64,000 nucleotides of DNA. Source: Takashimella koratensis (taxonomy: Eukaryota > Basidiomycota > Tremellomycetes > Trichosporonales > Tetragoniomycetaceae). The stretch spans positions 360,365-424,364 of the forward strand of contig BCKT01000007.1 in NCBI GenBank assembly GCA_003116875.1, in the 5' to 3' direction. Positions 39,592 through 51,835 of the stretch are shown in pieces (the stretch's first letter is position 1; each line of letters begins with the position of its first letter). A program made the translations under genes and the position numbers. The notes below the pieces were generated by a model. That model saw only the letters and a list, made by a program, of their open reading frames with translations. It made no database searches and was not told the DNA's origin.

Positions 39592-42202
39592 ATGGACGTC
39601 CTAGACGTGAGTCCGACTTGTTCATAAATCATTTCATCCACCCATACCGCCCGCCACTTTTCACCCTCATGGTCAGGTGGCAGCTAATTCATTTCAACCC
39701 ACGCTGACACTCCACAGCTCGTCAACGACAACAATCACGTCGGCCCCGGCCACGATATCCACCTCCGCCCATTCGTCTGCACTTTTCAACACTGCGACCG
39801 GGCGTTTGCGAGGAAGAGCGACCTCGCTCGGCATTTCCGCATCCACACCAATGACCGGTGAGCTCAAGCCCTGGTCTTAGCTAACGTCAGACCATATATC
39901 TGTTCCGTCCGCGGCTGTGGAAAGGCGTTCATCCAGCGGTCCGCCCTAACCGTTCACACCCGTGTCCAGTGAGTCGACGCGCTGGCCTTTGCTAACTCCT
40001 AGCACTGGTGAACGACCGCACCACTGCGAGACCTGCGACAAGGCCTTTGCCGATTCGAGCTCGCTCGCGCGCCACCGCCGTATCCAGTGAGTACCACACT
40101 CTCCACCTACTGACGCCAGTAGCACCGGGAAGCGCCCTTATGGCTGCAAAGTTCCCGACTGCGGCCGGTCGTTTGCCCGACGCAACACGTACCTGAAACA
40201 CTTTAAGCGTCAACACCCCGAGCTCCCACCTCCTTCCTCGGCCCATGTTCGCGCGATCCATATTCCAAATTTCCGGATGGGCGGACCGCACCCGTTCCTC
40301 CCCGGGATGAGCACGGAGATGGACCAAGCGCGGATGGGCAGCCCCGTTGGTGGGCAGTACTACCTCTCGTCACCGGGGACGATCTCTACCCCCTCTGGGG
40401 TCGCCGCGTCTCACCCGTCAGAGCACGCGGCGTACACCTATGGCGGGTTCATCCACAGCCCTCAATTCGTCGTCAGCGCCACCTCAACCGGTCACGGCAA
40501 CAACAACGGTAACCAGCTCCTCGTTCCCTCGCACCCCGTCAGGCCCTACCTCCAGCCCATCATTGTCCACCCTCCAACTCAAGACGTCACCCCCACCGTC
40601 GTCACCAACCACGAGCAAGCCCACACGCCTCACCCGACGATCCACTCAGACCCGGGGACCGCACCCGTCTCCGCCGCCGTCGGGACCCTCGAGCAGCAGC
40701 AAGCGGATCTCCACCCGCCCACCTCTGCCGTCAGCGACGCCACAAGCGCCCAGCTCGGCCAGCCGCAGTACACCAGCTCGGGCGTCTTTGCCTACTCGGA
40801 TAACTCGGTCGCGCGCGTCCAGGCAAACGTGATGTACTATGATAAGGAGGCGCCGCAGGCCGCGTGGCCGGTGTGGGGCGGTGGTGTCGGAGGTGGATTC
40901 GCCCCGAGCCAGATCGCTCTGCCCCCGACGCACGTCCAGGCGGCGTACTACCAGTCGACGCCGGGGATGACTCGGCTCACTTCGACCAAGGCCGAGCCCC
41001 TCAGCTCGCCAATGCCCCAAGGTGACCACGAGATGTCCCCGGAGCCTTTGGTCGAGATCACCAACGTCCCGTCGATCAAGTTCCAGCCTGCTGTCGACGC
41101 CCCGCCTCTCCCGCTCACCGCCGTCAACACGCAACACCACTTTGTCCCGGACTTTGCGACGTCTACCCGTTTGCACAGCGCCCCGCCTCACTTGCAGCGG
41201 TTCCATTCGCTCCCGGCCGTGCCCACGCTCAGCAACGAGTGGAGCGAGATCGACCCGTACCATGGTCCTGGTGGGTACGGCGACGCGCACAGTATCGGCG
41301 GTGGAAGGAGTGGCGAGGACGAGGAGTGGGAGCAGCTTGAGGAGGAGATGCTCAGCCGTGATGCCTCGGAGGGGGTTGAAGAAAAAGAGCAGGAGCCCGC
41401 GGCGATCGCCACGGGTACAGAGGTCCCGACCAGTGGTGACGGCTGGTCCGCTGTCACGGTCAACCAGCAACCGAGATACCCTTCGTCCGCATCGACAGCA
41501 TCGACCACGTCGACGTTCGCCAACCTCACTCATACTCCACTCACCTCCAACCTCCCTCCAATCTCGGTCTTTGCTTACTCGGCGCCACCGAACCAGCCTT
41601 TTTTTTACCCATCGCCAATCACCCCGGCACAGATGCCGAACACGGCTCTGCCCGCGCACTCGTGGGCGGTCAAACCTACAGCCATGGACAGCCAAGTCGT
41701 CCTTGGTCGCAACTACTTCCCGCAGGGCGCCGCGGGTCCGGGTATGGTTCCGTTCTCGCCGATGGCTCCGGACCACGCGGGACACGGCGTTGATATTCAC
41801 GATATCACGTTGATTACCCCGCCACAGTTGAGGAGGGACGCGGTGGCTACGGTCGGGTTGGGGATTGCGAATGTGCATTTTGATGAGAGAGGGGACGAGG
41901 CGATTGTGGTTGCCAAGTGGGGTGAGGAGGAGGAAGAGGGTAAAGGGAAGAAGGGGAAGAAAGGGAAGAAGGTGGTCAAGGTTGAGCAGACCGAGGGAGA
42001 GCAGGAGGAGGAAGAGGAGGATGAGGATGAGGATGGCGATGACGACGACGAGATGGACGCGGATAACGACGGCGACGAGTTCGTCCCCACGGGCAAGAAG
42101 GTGAAGAGGAAAGCAGGGGTCAAGCGCAAGGCGTCGGGTGGGAGGAGACGTACCTCGTCAACGGCGGTGGCCGCGGCGACGGGCAAGGGGAAGCGGAAGT
42201 AA
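39592..42202 (+). CDS. C2H2 zinc-finger transcription factor, four fingers
   Basis: Five exons give 798 residues. Exon 1 encodes MDVLD only. Four consecutive C2H2 fingers follow: CTFQHCDRAFARKSDLARHF (first), CSVRGCGKAFIQRSALTVHT (second), CETCDKAFADSSSLARHRR (third) and CKVPDCGRSFARRNTYLKHF (fourth). They are joined by TxERP/TGKRP linkers. Introns of 33, 34 and 36 nt sit exactly at the linkers. The remaining 640 residues are one exon: a Pro/Ser/Thr/His-rich disordered region, a short acidic segment (EEWEQLEEEML), and a C-terminus with lysine clusters, a run of about 20 Glu/Asp residues and a basic tail (KKVKRKAGVKRKAS) that is a likely nuclear localisation signal. A sequence-specific nuclear regulator is a safe call. 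The target genes are unknown. Confidence 0.88.
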
Positions 42203-42942
42203 CGACGATACCTCGGGTCCCAAGACCGATTGACTATAATGACCCACGCCGACGGACCGATCCGGCAACGATTGTAACGACGACTCTAGACCGCTACTCA
42301 TCAAAATATCAAAACCCAGACATCGACACATCGAGAGATCAGAAACGAAACCAATCAAAAAAGATTACCGCGAGACGAGACTCTGAGAGACGAGGCTTAG
42401 CGAGGCGAGGTCGAGAGGACTTTTTGCAGACACGAGCAAAGGATTTGAGCGACCTTGTGTGATATAAACGACCCTGACGACGAGGATGAAGGGGTGAAAA
42501 TGTCAGATGAATATTGTCGAGGTATCCAGATTCAACGTATGAAGAGGTGGTAGGAGGGAAGAAAGAACTGTCTTGTCGCGAGAACACGGGTGGAGGGGCC
42601 GAGATATACCGCGCTTTTTAATACATCAAATACCCAATTGGTCACGACTAAACTCCAAAAAAAGGATCAAGGATTAGCAAGTAGTCAGAGAGTAGATACG
42701 TACATACATACAATGTGGAATAACGAGATGACATGAGGTTTGACTGTTTCCTTGAGACGAGCGAGCTGCTGGAACGAGCACCGTCCCGAACCAAACAAAT
42801 CGAGCCGCCGGTATCAAGAGGGGGAGAGGTACACGTCATTTCTACGTCTCAACCTTGAACCGGTTTCAGGTTTTGTATCGACACCGACCTGATTTTGGAT
42901 ATCTCAACATTCACAACGACGCCGGGACCATCAGTCGAGACC
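42203..42942. other. intergenic: 3' region of the C2H2 gene and POP7 leader
   Basis: No gene is recognised. ORFs that run into the POP7 exon from 42855 or 42895 start with a non-ATG codon or lie in another frame. Confidence 0.4.
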
Positions 42943-44214
42943 ATGTTGACTTCTTCCCTTTCTCTTACCGATCCCCACGCCGGTCCATCTCGACCCGTCC
43001 GACCCCTACGCAAGCCGAAATCCCCAAACCCTTCCCGTCCTTCCTCAACGACCACCCGACTCCGCCCTCCTCTCCCCGCTCGACCCAACCTCGGCGCGGG
43101 ACCAGGTCCTCCCCTCCCCACACCGCCGACGCTGCCTACCAAGACACTCCAGGGAGTAGGGACTCGACGCACTGACGCGGTAAGAGTAGAGTATGGGAGA
43201 AACGTTATTCTCGTGACGAGGAAAACAGGGTTGGGGACGTACCTTGGCAGAGCGAGGTCGTTGGTCGTTGATGAAGGGTGAGTAAGACTCGAGCGGAACG
43301 AGACGAGCGAGAGTACGGCACAGAGGTGGATGGGAGGAGAGAGATGAAGATGGGGAGATGAAGAGACGAAGATGAAGGAAGCAAGCTGATTCTTTACTGT
43401 TTGACCCTTTTGCCCTTCCTATCTACCGACCGCTGTTCTTCGTTGCCTTCCCGCTTGATCGCTCCTGGCTTTTTCGCTACGCTCGCCGAACTCCTTCACT
43501 CGACATCACTCGCGACGCGCGCTCCGCTCGCGACGCTCGCTTCACAGGTACACCCACCTAACCATCCACGCTCTCTCCGCGGCGATCCCACACGCTTTGC
43601 TCCTCCTCCACAGTCTCCTGGATATCTTGCCGTTTCCTCTGGGCCGAGGTGGGATGCGATACGAGATTCGAACAGGGAGCGTAGAGTGTGTGGATGAAGT
43701 CGCCGCCGGGCGAACTGATAAGCGAGAAAGTACGGATGGGGAAGGAAATGAGGAGGAAGAAGCGTTCAAGGGGATTGGAGAGGTTGAGGAGGATGAACCA
43801 GTATTGAGGAAGAGAATTACAGTGAGTTTAGACCTGTGTCGGGTATATAGAGGGGAGAGGCGGGATGATTGTAAGCGTGGTCTGAAGGAGCGTTTCCTTG
43901 GCCTTTGTAGAACACGAATCACTTGTCTTTAAACGCTGATATCCCTAAAGTCAAGTATCCAGATCGACCTATACATTTCGCCCAAATCTACCTCTACCAC
44001 CGAGATTGACGGGGTTGCACAATCTGCGCCTCCAACGAGTCTGGGAGATGGTCGTCGGAAGAAGCGAGAAGGGAAGAATCGACCGAGTAAAGGGAAGAGA
44101 AGGGCGATGGCGCGTGCTAGGGAGAAAGTAAGAGGTGAAGGGAGTGGAGCGGTAGTCGAGGGAGAGGAGGACGGGTTGATGGATGTGGATGAAGAGGACG
44201 CTATGAATGGGTGA
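42943..44214 (+). CDS. RNase P/MRP subunit Pop7/Rpp20-like (Alba domain)
   Basis: This is a protein subunit of nuclear RNase P (pre-tRNA 5' processing) and RNase MRP (pre-rRNA processing), which binds the RNA together with Pop6/Rpp25. Three exons, all in phase (42943-43277, 43548-43821, 43951-44214), give about 290 residues. The N-terminal 75 residues are Pro/Arg-rich. The Alba core follows: NVILVTRKTGLGTYLGRARS, then LTIHALSAAIPHALLLLHSL, then YEIRTGSVECVDEV, and across intron 2 SSIQIDLYIS. The domain order matches Rpp20, with an acidic insert (EGNEEEEAFKGIGEVEEDE) and a basic-then-acidic tail that make it longer than the human protein. The first intron (270 nt) is long for this window. Confidence 0.78.
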
Positions 44215-44441
44215 CGCAGGATGGATCTTGTCTGTGAATGTACTTGGTAAGAGGGCGATGCAACGAGAAGCTTGCTCCTTCGCAGGCTTTCAAATACGCC
44301 ATCATACACAGTTGTTATACTAAGCATAGATCTCTCTCTGCAATTGTTTCTATCGATCTATTCCCATCCCGCGCGGTCCACTTTGGCAAGACACGTAACA
44401 TGCCACGTACACAACGTAACCTGCAAGCGCGACGTCCGCAT

Positions 44442-45690
44442 TTACTTTCGCTCGATCTTGAGCAACTCATCAATCTCATCTCGACTCCGGCCTTCCAACC
44501 AAGCGATATGGGCAAAGTACAGCCCGTCCGATTCGGCCCCCTTGGCTTCAGGCAAGTCAGGTAAGACAGGGTGGCCAAGAAGGGATTGGCAGTAGCCTAG
44601 GTATCGGTATCCGTATGGCATGGAGGCGAGCTTGGTGTCGTCGATCTAAGCGGGGTATAAGTGAAGATTCACACAAGGATTGTTGAGAAGCCTAAGGAGA
44701 GAAAAGGAAACACATTGAGTAGGCAAAGTGCGACAAGGAAATAGGAAAACGTTATGATTAGAAAAGAGAGAAGAGGTTCGGCTCACTTTGGGGATCTTTC
44801 GCGGATCAACGGCAATCATCTTGTCTTTCTCGTAAAATACCTTGTAGTAAGCGCATTTCCAACCAGCGTCGGTTCGTTCGAGCAAGTATGTGAATCGGTT
44901 TTGGCATTCGACGTCGACTTCGACAATGCCGCCTGTCTCCCCTGGTAGCTCGAACCGCTGGGTAATGAGCTGGGTCATGGTGTGAGCGTCTAACATTATG
45001 ACTCTTGCTATCGCCTATTGCCCTTTGGTCACAGGGATCCCTCATTTCCTCTCTTCCATGTTACACCACCGAGGTATCACTTCCGATCCCACTTGTTCCC
45101 ATTCGACTAACTCACCGTCTTGAGCTTCCCAACCGCTCGATCACCATCGAGCTCACACGTAAACCCACAACATTCGTGCATGATTCGATCGCCATTCTTG
45201 AACCCTTCCTTGGAGACACGGATGAATTCGTCAATCGTACATCCGCCAGACCAAGTGGTGAAGACGTAGGCGTCGTCGGTGAACAAGTTGCGGAACTGCG
45301 AGTGTGAGATGGGTTGGAAAGATGGTATGGACATGGAGTTAAGGGCAGAAGGGTGGGTAGAGAAATGGCGACGAAAGATGAAGAGGGTGGGACGTTGGGT
45401 GAGATGAGGAGGAATGAAGTGGGACGGGCAACTCACCCGAGGCCACTCTTGCGCGTCCCGGTGGGTAGGCCAACCTTCGCATATTTCGCGAATAGCAAGC
45501 CGGTCAAGCTTGTCCTCGGTTGTGCCGTTGACTATTGGACTCAGCTACAATGCGCCAATTCTGAAGTGACAGGGACGGGAATGAGTAGGGGGCAGGGGGA
45601 GAAGAGGTTGAGTTTAGTCGTGGAAACCGACTCACTGATCGATGAAGGGCCAGTATAGAGCGGCGGGCAGTCTCCCCAAGCAGTAGGCAT
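44442..45690 (-). CDS. SnoaL-like domain protein (NTF2-like fold)
   Basis: Five exons from the ATG at 45690 (MPTAWGDCPPLYTGP). Landmarks: EDKLDRLAIREICEGWPTHR, then NLFTDDAYVFTTWSGG and FIRVSKEGFKNG, then CELDGDRAVGKLKT, then (after a GACCCAG acceptor) LITQRFELPGE and RFTYLLERTDAGWKCAYYKV followed by FYEKDKMIAVDP, and a last exon PYGYRYLGYCQSLLGHPVLP ending ELLKIERK. This is the compact cone-shaped fold of SnoaL/NTF2-like proteins, in a form common in fungi as a stand-alone protein. The length (about 220 residues) fits. The substrate or role cannot be told. Members range from polyketide cyclases and dehydratases to proteins with no known activity. Convergent with POP7, with 227 bp between stops. 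Confidence 0.75.
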
Positions 45691-48233
45691 GGTGTCTAGT
45701 GGGATAAGTTGTGAGTGAAGGAGGTGTAGGAGGTGGGAAGGTGACAGTATGAGAAGTCAGTATTTATGCCTCAGAAGTGAGGTCGGAACAAGGGGAAGAC
45801 GACGAAGGAGAAGACACCGCAGAGACCGCAGGTGCGATGGACGTCATGACCGCCAGCGAGGGCGAGAACGTTGGAGAGGATGGATGGGAGATGAGAGATG
45901 TCCATAGGCATAGGGGGTAGTCAAAGTCGACTGCGATTAGATATGACGTGAAACGAGACGAGCGGGGAATTCCGCTCATCTCAAGACGCTACGTGACAAG
46001 AGATATGACATGGGTGTTGGTAGATACGCAATAGGGGAAGAGTGAACGTCATGGTGCTGGTATGGAGAAGGGGTTCAATACCGCCGGCTGCCTGGGAGTC
46101 ACATGGAGAGATCGGGCGGAGGAAGAGATAGAAGAGTGGGGGAAAGTCGCCGCAAGTTGTATTTCGGCGATCTGTGCAAACGGGTGCAGACGGACTCTGT
46201 GCGAGGGAAACTGTGCGTCAGGCAGAGTACCGCGGGGGTAGAGGACTCGAGGCGACGTCATTGACCATCGGCCTCGAGTATAAGATACGAGTCCACGAGT
46301 CTTGTCTTCGACACCCCATCGTTGTCCGTAGCGGTTAACGCCCACTGTGATCGAGTTGCAGCCAGCACGATCCGGTCTACTTGAACGTACTCGCTGCTTT
46401 CGATGTACAGCGGGTGACACTGTGCAGAGCGCCATGAAGGAGTGAAGAGGGGTAGTAGATATGGACAAGTGGACCGAGGCGACGCATCTCCCTCTAGTGC
46501 ACGGTTTTGCTCCCCTGCTAACCCCTAGTTTTTGCTATCCGGCCTACTACCCACCCAGAATGGAGAGGCGTAACGAGCCCGCTCCCCTCGCCCAGGCAGT
46601 GCGTCCGCACCGATCCCCGAGCGCGACATCGCCCTCCTCGGCCATGGAAATCGACCTCGGCGTTGGTGTCCAGACTGAGACGAGGGGTCTGAGACTGGAC
46701 GATGTTATAACACCGAGTCGCGGTCGCTTGGTAGATGCGTTCTCCGCTGGGTCCTTTAGCAAGCGATCAGAGAGGCCGGGAGTAGCCGAAGCGGGCACGT
46801 AGTATACGAGGACCCAGTGACCCCCAAACCCCCGAGTCAGCCGACTATGCATGCTTTGTTACAAGCTTGACCAGAGGACGAGGGCGAATGACCCACCTGC
46901 GTAGGTGGATCCGTAACCCGCACCACGAACGGTTCGGCTCTGATTCTCCGGCTCCACCCTCGGACCTTTCCCTGGCCCTGCGCCTGGCTCTGCCGTGACT
47001 TGCCCTTGACCCCGAGCCACCCGCTCCAATCCAGTCCAGTCCCTCCTCGTCCCATCCCTCTACACGATCTGTCACCTCATTCACAACCACTTCTACAGTC
47101 TGCATGTAGCCCCGGCCCACACTCGCTCACATCTTCAACCCCATTCTCTGCACCACACCCGTCCTCACCGACACGTACAGCACGCCGCTTGTTAACCCGT
47201 CTACCACCGCCCACACTGCCCGACCCAAATCTCGCAGCCCCACTTGTAGCCCAAGATCTCGGTACGCGACCCTACCTTTTCCGCCTAACCCCTACCCTAC
47301 CATCGCTCTAATCTATTTCGCAACTAATCGCATCAGTCGATCAAATCAGAGGTAGCCAACATCATCGGTGAGTCCTTGTGCGGTGTGTCGTGGATTGTGG
47401 GTCGTGGGTCGGTTGTGAGTGAGCGTGGGCGCCGCGTGTTCGTAGTGGAATAGCTCGTGGGTGGTTGAGGTATGCGTTGGGGTGCAGTCAAGTCGAGGCG
47501 ATGAACCTCCCTTGTCGCGGAGGTAAAACGAGGGTGATGACGAAGATGATCGTGCGAGGGCGGGACGGGGGGGCGGGGGGCGTGGAAAGAGGGCGGCAAG
47601 GCGTCAGATCTTCTGCAATGACCGTACCGTCGCCATCACGACGAGTGGTGCATCCAGACCTCACATACGTTTGAGTTTGTTTCGGGCACGTAGGGGATGT
47701 GACTTGGGCGTGGGATCGACAAGTGGAGCACAGACCGGGCTCTCGCCTTTAGGTCTTGAGCCTTGCCCCCTTGATCCCCATGACCCATGGCAGGTCTTTG
47801 CCGCCTTGCCACTCACGTTGGTGACTGGCCCCGTAGCTGGTCGCTGATTCCGGTTGCCCGGTGTCATCGCGCGTCGCACGGGGTCACGATCGGCGCGGCT
47901 GTAGCGGGTACACGGTGCGCTGGTCAAAGGGTATCGTGTAGTGAGGGGAGGAGAGGAGGGAGAGGAGGTGCACAGGAGGGAGAGACGTGTCAAAGGATCA
48001 AGCAGCCATCATCGCTTTGACCCATTACCCACCCCTCCCACTCCCCTTCCGTCTTTCTCGTCTTGCAGCACTCACTCTCCACTCATCTTGCCTCGTCACC
48101 TGCTCCCATCCATCACTCACTTCATCTCTACTCCATCCATCCAGACTCATCAGTCTATCTGGATCCCCTTCCATCGCTTCCTCCCACTCGTAACTCGTCG
48201 CACTCCTACTCCAACGCCCATAGCTAACTCGCC
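45691..48233. other. 2.5-kb region without a confident gene
   Basis: Several short ATG ORFs occur: 45764-45979 (-, 71 codons), 46461-46802 (+, 113 codons, with an inner MERRNEPAPLAQAV start) and an antisense ORF at the same place. None has a family, signal or consistent intron structure. On the plus strand, GT-AG signals near 47268-47340 and 47368 would join AAPLVAQDL to VDQIRGS, so a spliced transcript or long leader of the FHA-RING gene is possible. Confidence 0.35.
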
Positions 48234-51161
48234 ATGTTCCCACAGCTTGATCTCTTCTCGCACTCGTCCCTCCTCTCGGACCGAGACCATCTCCGACCAC
48301 ACCCGTTACCTCGATCCCACCGACCGACGTCGTCCCGCTCCCCTCGCTCGCCTCTCCTCCCCCACCCCTCGCATACGTCTTCGTTCCGCGCCCCACCTCC
48401 ACCTCCACCGCTTGCCCAGCACACGCCTCCATCGCTTACGACCTCCCCTGCATCCTCTTACGACCTCCTCCCGGACTTTCTCACCCAGGCGCAAGCTCAG
48501 GCCCTCTTCGATCCGCTGGCCAGTAGCGAAAACCTCCATCGACGATTCCCTCGGGACACTCGGCTTTCGTCCGCACCTGACCTCGCTCACCCACTACCAC
48601 CGCTCCCTCCTCCTTCACCCTCCACCTCCTCCGTTTCCCGCCGCTCACACCGACACTCGCCCGCTCGACACCCTCTTCATTCACCGCACCCACCTCCCAC
48701 CATGGCGCGCCCATCTACCGCCCAGCGGCCGAGCTACATCGCTCTCCCGTCACCTACTCCGTCCCGCAACGCCAACGGAACCACCACCAACCCCAACTCG
48801 CCGCTCCCGACCCCTCCGATCGGACGTGGCGAACCCCTAGCGTCTCCGACCTCCCCGCGAGCGTCATTCCTCGGTTCGTTCATGCGCACCCGTTCCCGCG
48901 CAGCGACAGTGACCAACGCCGTCGCTGATTCTCTGCGTGGTCGGGTCGGTGCCAGTTCGCCAACCGTGGAAAGACCAAACCCGCTCGGAACGACTCAAAC
49001 CCGCACAGACAGGGCAGCAGAGTCCCCAGCTAGAGATGGTGGCGGCGTCACGAGGAGTATCTCGACTCCGCTCTCTGGGGGTTTGTCCAGCGCTGTCCCC
49101 GCCGCCGGTGAGTTGGCTACGGAGTTATGGCCATGTTGCCACCACGGAAGCTGACACCCTCATCGTCAGCGATCAACGCGGAGAGCGGGAAACGAACCCA
49201 CCGAATCCGCCTCGTTCCTCATCTTGAGACCACCCGTTCTCTCCACTTTGATCCCGTGATCCGAGAGATGGCCGAGCTCCTCGTCCCCGCTGGTATCCTC
49301 CCTACCAACGCCGCGGGGGCAGTGACCAACCCTGGTCCACATGTCAACGGGCGCCTGCCTGCGCTCCTCCTGAAGATAGGCAGATTCACCGACCGCGCGC
49401 CCTCGGGGTCAAACTCAGCGGCCGTGGGCGCAGGGGACGCTCCAAATGGTGCGGCCGGAGGAGGAGCCGCTGGGGCTGCAGGTGGGGGAAGTGGGGCTGC
49501 AGCTGCGCCTGTCACCGCGGGAGGAGGAGGAGGGGATGTCTGTTCCAACAGGGTCGCGTTCAAGAGCAAGGTCGTTAGTAGGGCTCATGCCGAGATTTGG
49601 TGCGCTCCAGGAGGCAAGGTGAGTCACGAGGGAGGGTGCGATGCTTATACTGTAGTTCTTTATTCGCGATACGGCAAGCAGCTCGGGCACGTTCCTCAAC
49701 CATATTCGGTTATCTAGCCCCAACGTTGCGTCTCAGCCCATGGAGCTCAAGGTAGGCCCATATTCGGTCAGAGCTGACGACGTGCAGGACGGAGACGTGC
49801 TCCAGCTTGGTATCGACTACCAGAACCGACAAGAGGATCTTTTCCGATGCGTCAAGATGCGTGTCGAGGTTGGACGCGACTGGCAGCGTGGGGCCAACGA
49901 GTTCAAGTGAGTCTCAGATAGGTCCAAACTGATGACCCCAGTACCAACGCGTTCAAGCAGCTTAAAGCGCTCGGCGCGGTTCCTGAACCCGAGAGCAAGT
50001 CCGCGGCACCCGGCTCGTCAAAGAAGGACAAGGCGAAAGCGAGCGTTACAGATTGTTGTATCTGTTTGTTCTCGGTAACGGTGTGCCAGTCGCTATTCAT
50101 CGCGTGAGTAGGAGTAAAAGGATGATTGCTGAGATTGAACAGACCCTGCTCGCACGTCTTTCATTACAAGTGTATCCGACCATTGTTACTTCAGCACCAC
50201 CCTGGCTTCTCGTGTCCCCTCTGCGTAAGTATTATCCTGCGAGCTTTCCTAACTCCCTCAGCGGACATTCGCCAACCTCGAGGAAGACGTCGAGACCGAA
50301 GACGCATGGGAGATTGCCTCTCGCCGGGCGTCTGTCATCTCCCGCCGAGCATCTAACCACTCTATCCGCCTTCCTGTTCCCAACGACTTGCCGGCGATGC
50401 ACCCTCCGGAGCCCGAGGGCGAGCGCGGGACGGGGATCGGGTTCGGCGGCTCGACAAGGAGCATTGATGAGCTCCTCGCCGAGTCTGGAACTGGGTCAGG
50501 TTCGGGTCGGACGAGCGAGGACGGAGCGAGGACTGCGGAAGGTGGTGTACCACCGCCAATGCAAGGGTCGTCGGCTTTAGCTAGGCAGGCGACCGCGGTT
50601 CCTGATGGACAGGTCGATGAAGTTGGAACGCCAATGCCACATGTGCCGATGGAAGTGGAGGAGAATGGGCTGTCGGGTGAAGATGGAGATATCTCGGGAT
50701 CGCTCGCGGTCGTCGCTGATCCCTCGAGGTTGGATGACCCGGCCGTCGATGGGAACCAGGCATTAAGTGTGGTCACATCTGGCACTACCCCGTCTCGCTC
50801 CGTCCCGATCGGCAGCGCTGCCTCTGCGGAAGACCCCTCGTCTACTCTCCTCGACATTCAGACACCCATGAACGACCTATTCCTCTCCACCCTCGCACCG
50901 AGCCAATACCTCGCCTCCCAGTCCCAGAACCAAGGGCAGGGTTACTTTGATACCGCCGCCGCAGCTAAACGTCGACCTCTGGTGAACGTACTCGACGAAG
51001 TCCCGGAACTGGGCAACGTAGAGAGTGGTGACGAACCGCTGATCGGAGGAAGCGGGACGAGTTTGTCCAGTGTCGCTGAGCCAGTATCGGAATCTTCAAG
51101 AGAGGAGTTGGGAGCGATCCCGCCGGGAACGATACAGCATGCGGATACGATGTATACGTAA
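48234..51161 (+). CDS. FHA-RING E3 ubiquitin ligase, Dma-type
   Basis: Dma1/Dma2/Chfr-type ligases bind phosphothreonine through an FHA domain. They ubiquitinate targets in septin, spindle-position and mitotic-exit control. Exon 1 (from 48234, MFPQLDLFSHSS) is a Pro/Ser-rich region of about 290 residues. The FHA domain runs over the next exons: HRIRLVPHLETTRSLHF, LLKIGRF, then after a Gly/Ala-rich loop of 70 residues VAFKSKVVSRAHAEIW, RDTASSSGTFLNHIRLS and DGDVLQLGIDYQ. All key FHA residues (GR, SRxH, SSSGTFLN) are present. A C3HC4 RING follows: CCICLFSVTVCQSLF, PCSHVFHYKCIRP, HHPGFSCPLCR. The C-terminal 270 residues are acidic and disordered. FHA then RING in this order is diagnostic. The Gly/Ala insert in the FHA domain is unusual. 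Confidence 0.9.
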
Positions 51162-51835
51162 AAAAACTACGAGGTAGCAGGCGAAGGCGGTCGGCTTCGA
51201 TGATAAGCGATACGGCTCGAGGAAAGCGTAACGTAACTGTAGCGACTTTGTTCTGTTCGACACTATCTTTCTGCGTTAATCCTTTCCCTGATCGTCTTTG
51301 TTCGATATCTCATCTCGGTATCGACTATTTCGACACCCTATGCTCTCGGAGGTCCCGTTTTCTTCCTTTTCCACGTCACATCGTTCTTGTTCTATCCTCT
51401 TCTGATCGTAGGTTCTTGTCCCTCGCGGTCTTCAACCCCGCCATGACTTGCACTTGGGTAATCTCATGTAACCGCTTCCGTATCTTCTTTCACGACTACA
51501 AGCCATTCTTCCATATCCCTTCCGTGATTTTGAAATATGACCCACAAGCAAAGTTCCGAGTTTGTAGTTTGAAGTAGCCAGAGCCATAGTCAGAAGTCCA
51601 ATAACCGCGGTCCTCGTTGATACAGATGAACCAGCGCGATACAACGTATACATGGCCTTGACCGCGGCTGCACTGGCGGAGATGATATCGAGATGATGTG
51701 ACGTAGAAGGAGAGGGTGCGGTGTATGGTACATGATGTGGTGGATCGCGAGATGAGCCCGTGGGAGTGTACAACATTGTTCTTTCCTCCCTGTTTCTTCC
51801 CCTCGCCCACCCTCTCCACCAGACCCCGGGTCCGC
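51162..51835. other. intergenic between convergent genes
   Basis: 3' regions of the FHA-RING gene and PSF1. A plus-strand ORF (51200-51577) has no recognisable product and is probably 3' UTR. Confidence 0.4.

Noticed and set aside
40646..41878. 410-codon minus ORF antisense to the zinc-finger gene
   Set aside because: Arg-rich shadow of a GC-rich coding exon. It opens with a non-ATG codon and has no recognisable product.
46461..46802. 113-codon plus ORF as a gene
   Set aside because: An antisense ORF of similar quality exists at the same place, and there is no domain, conserved motif or intron signal. Left as part of an unassigned region.
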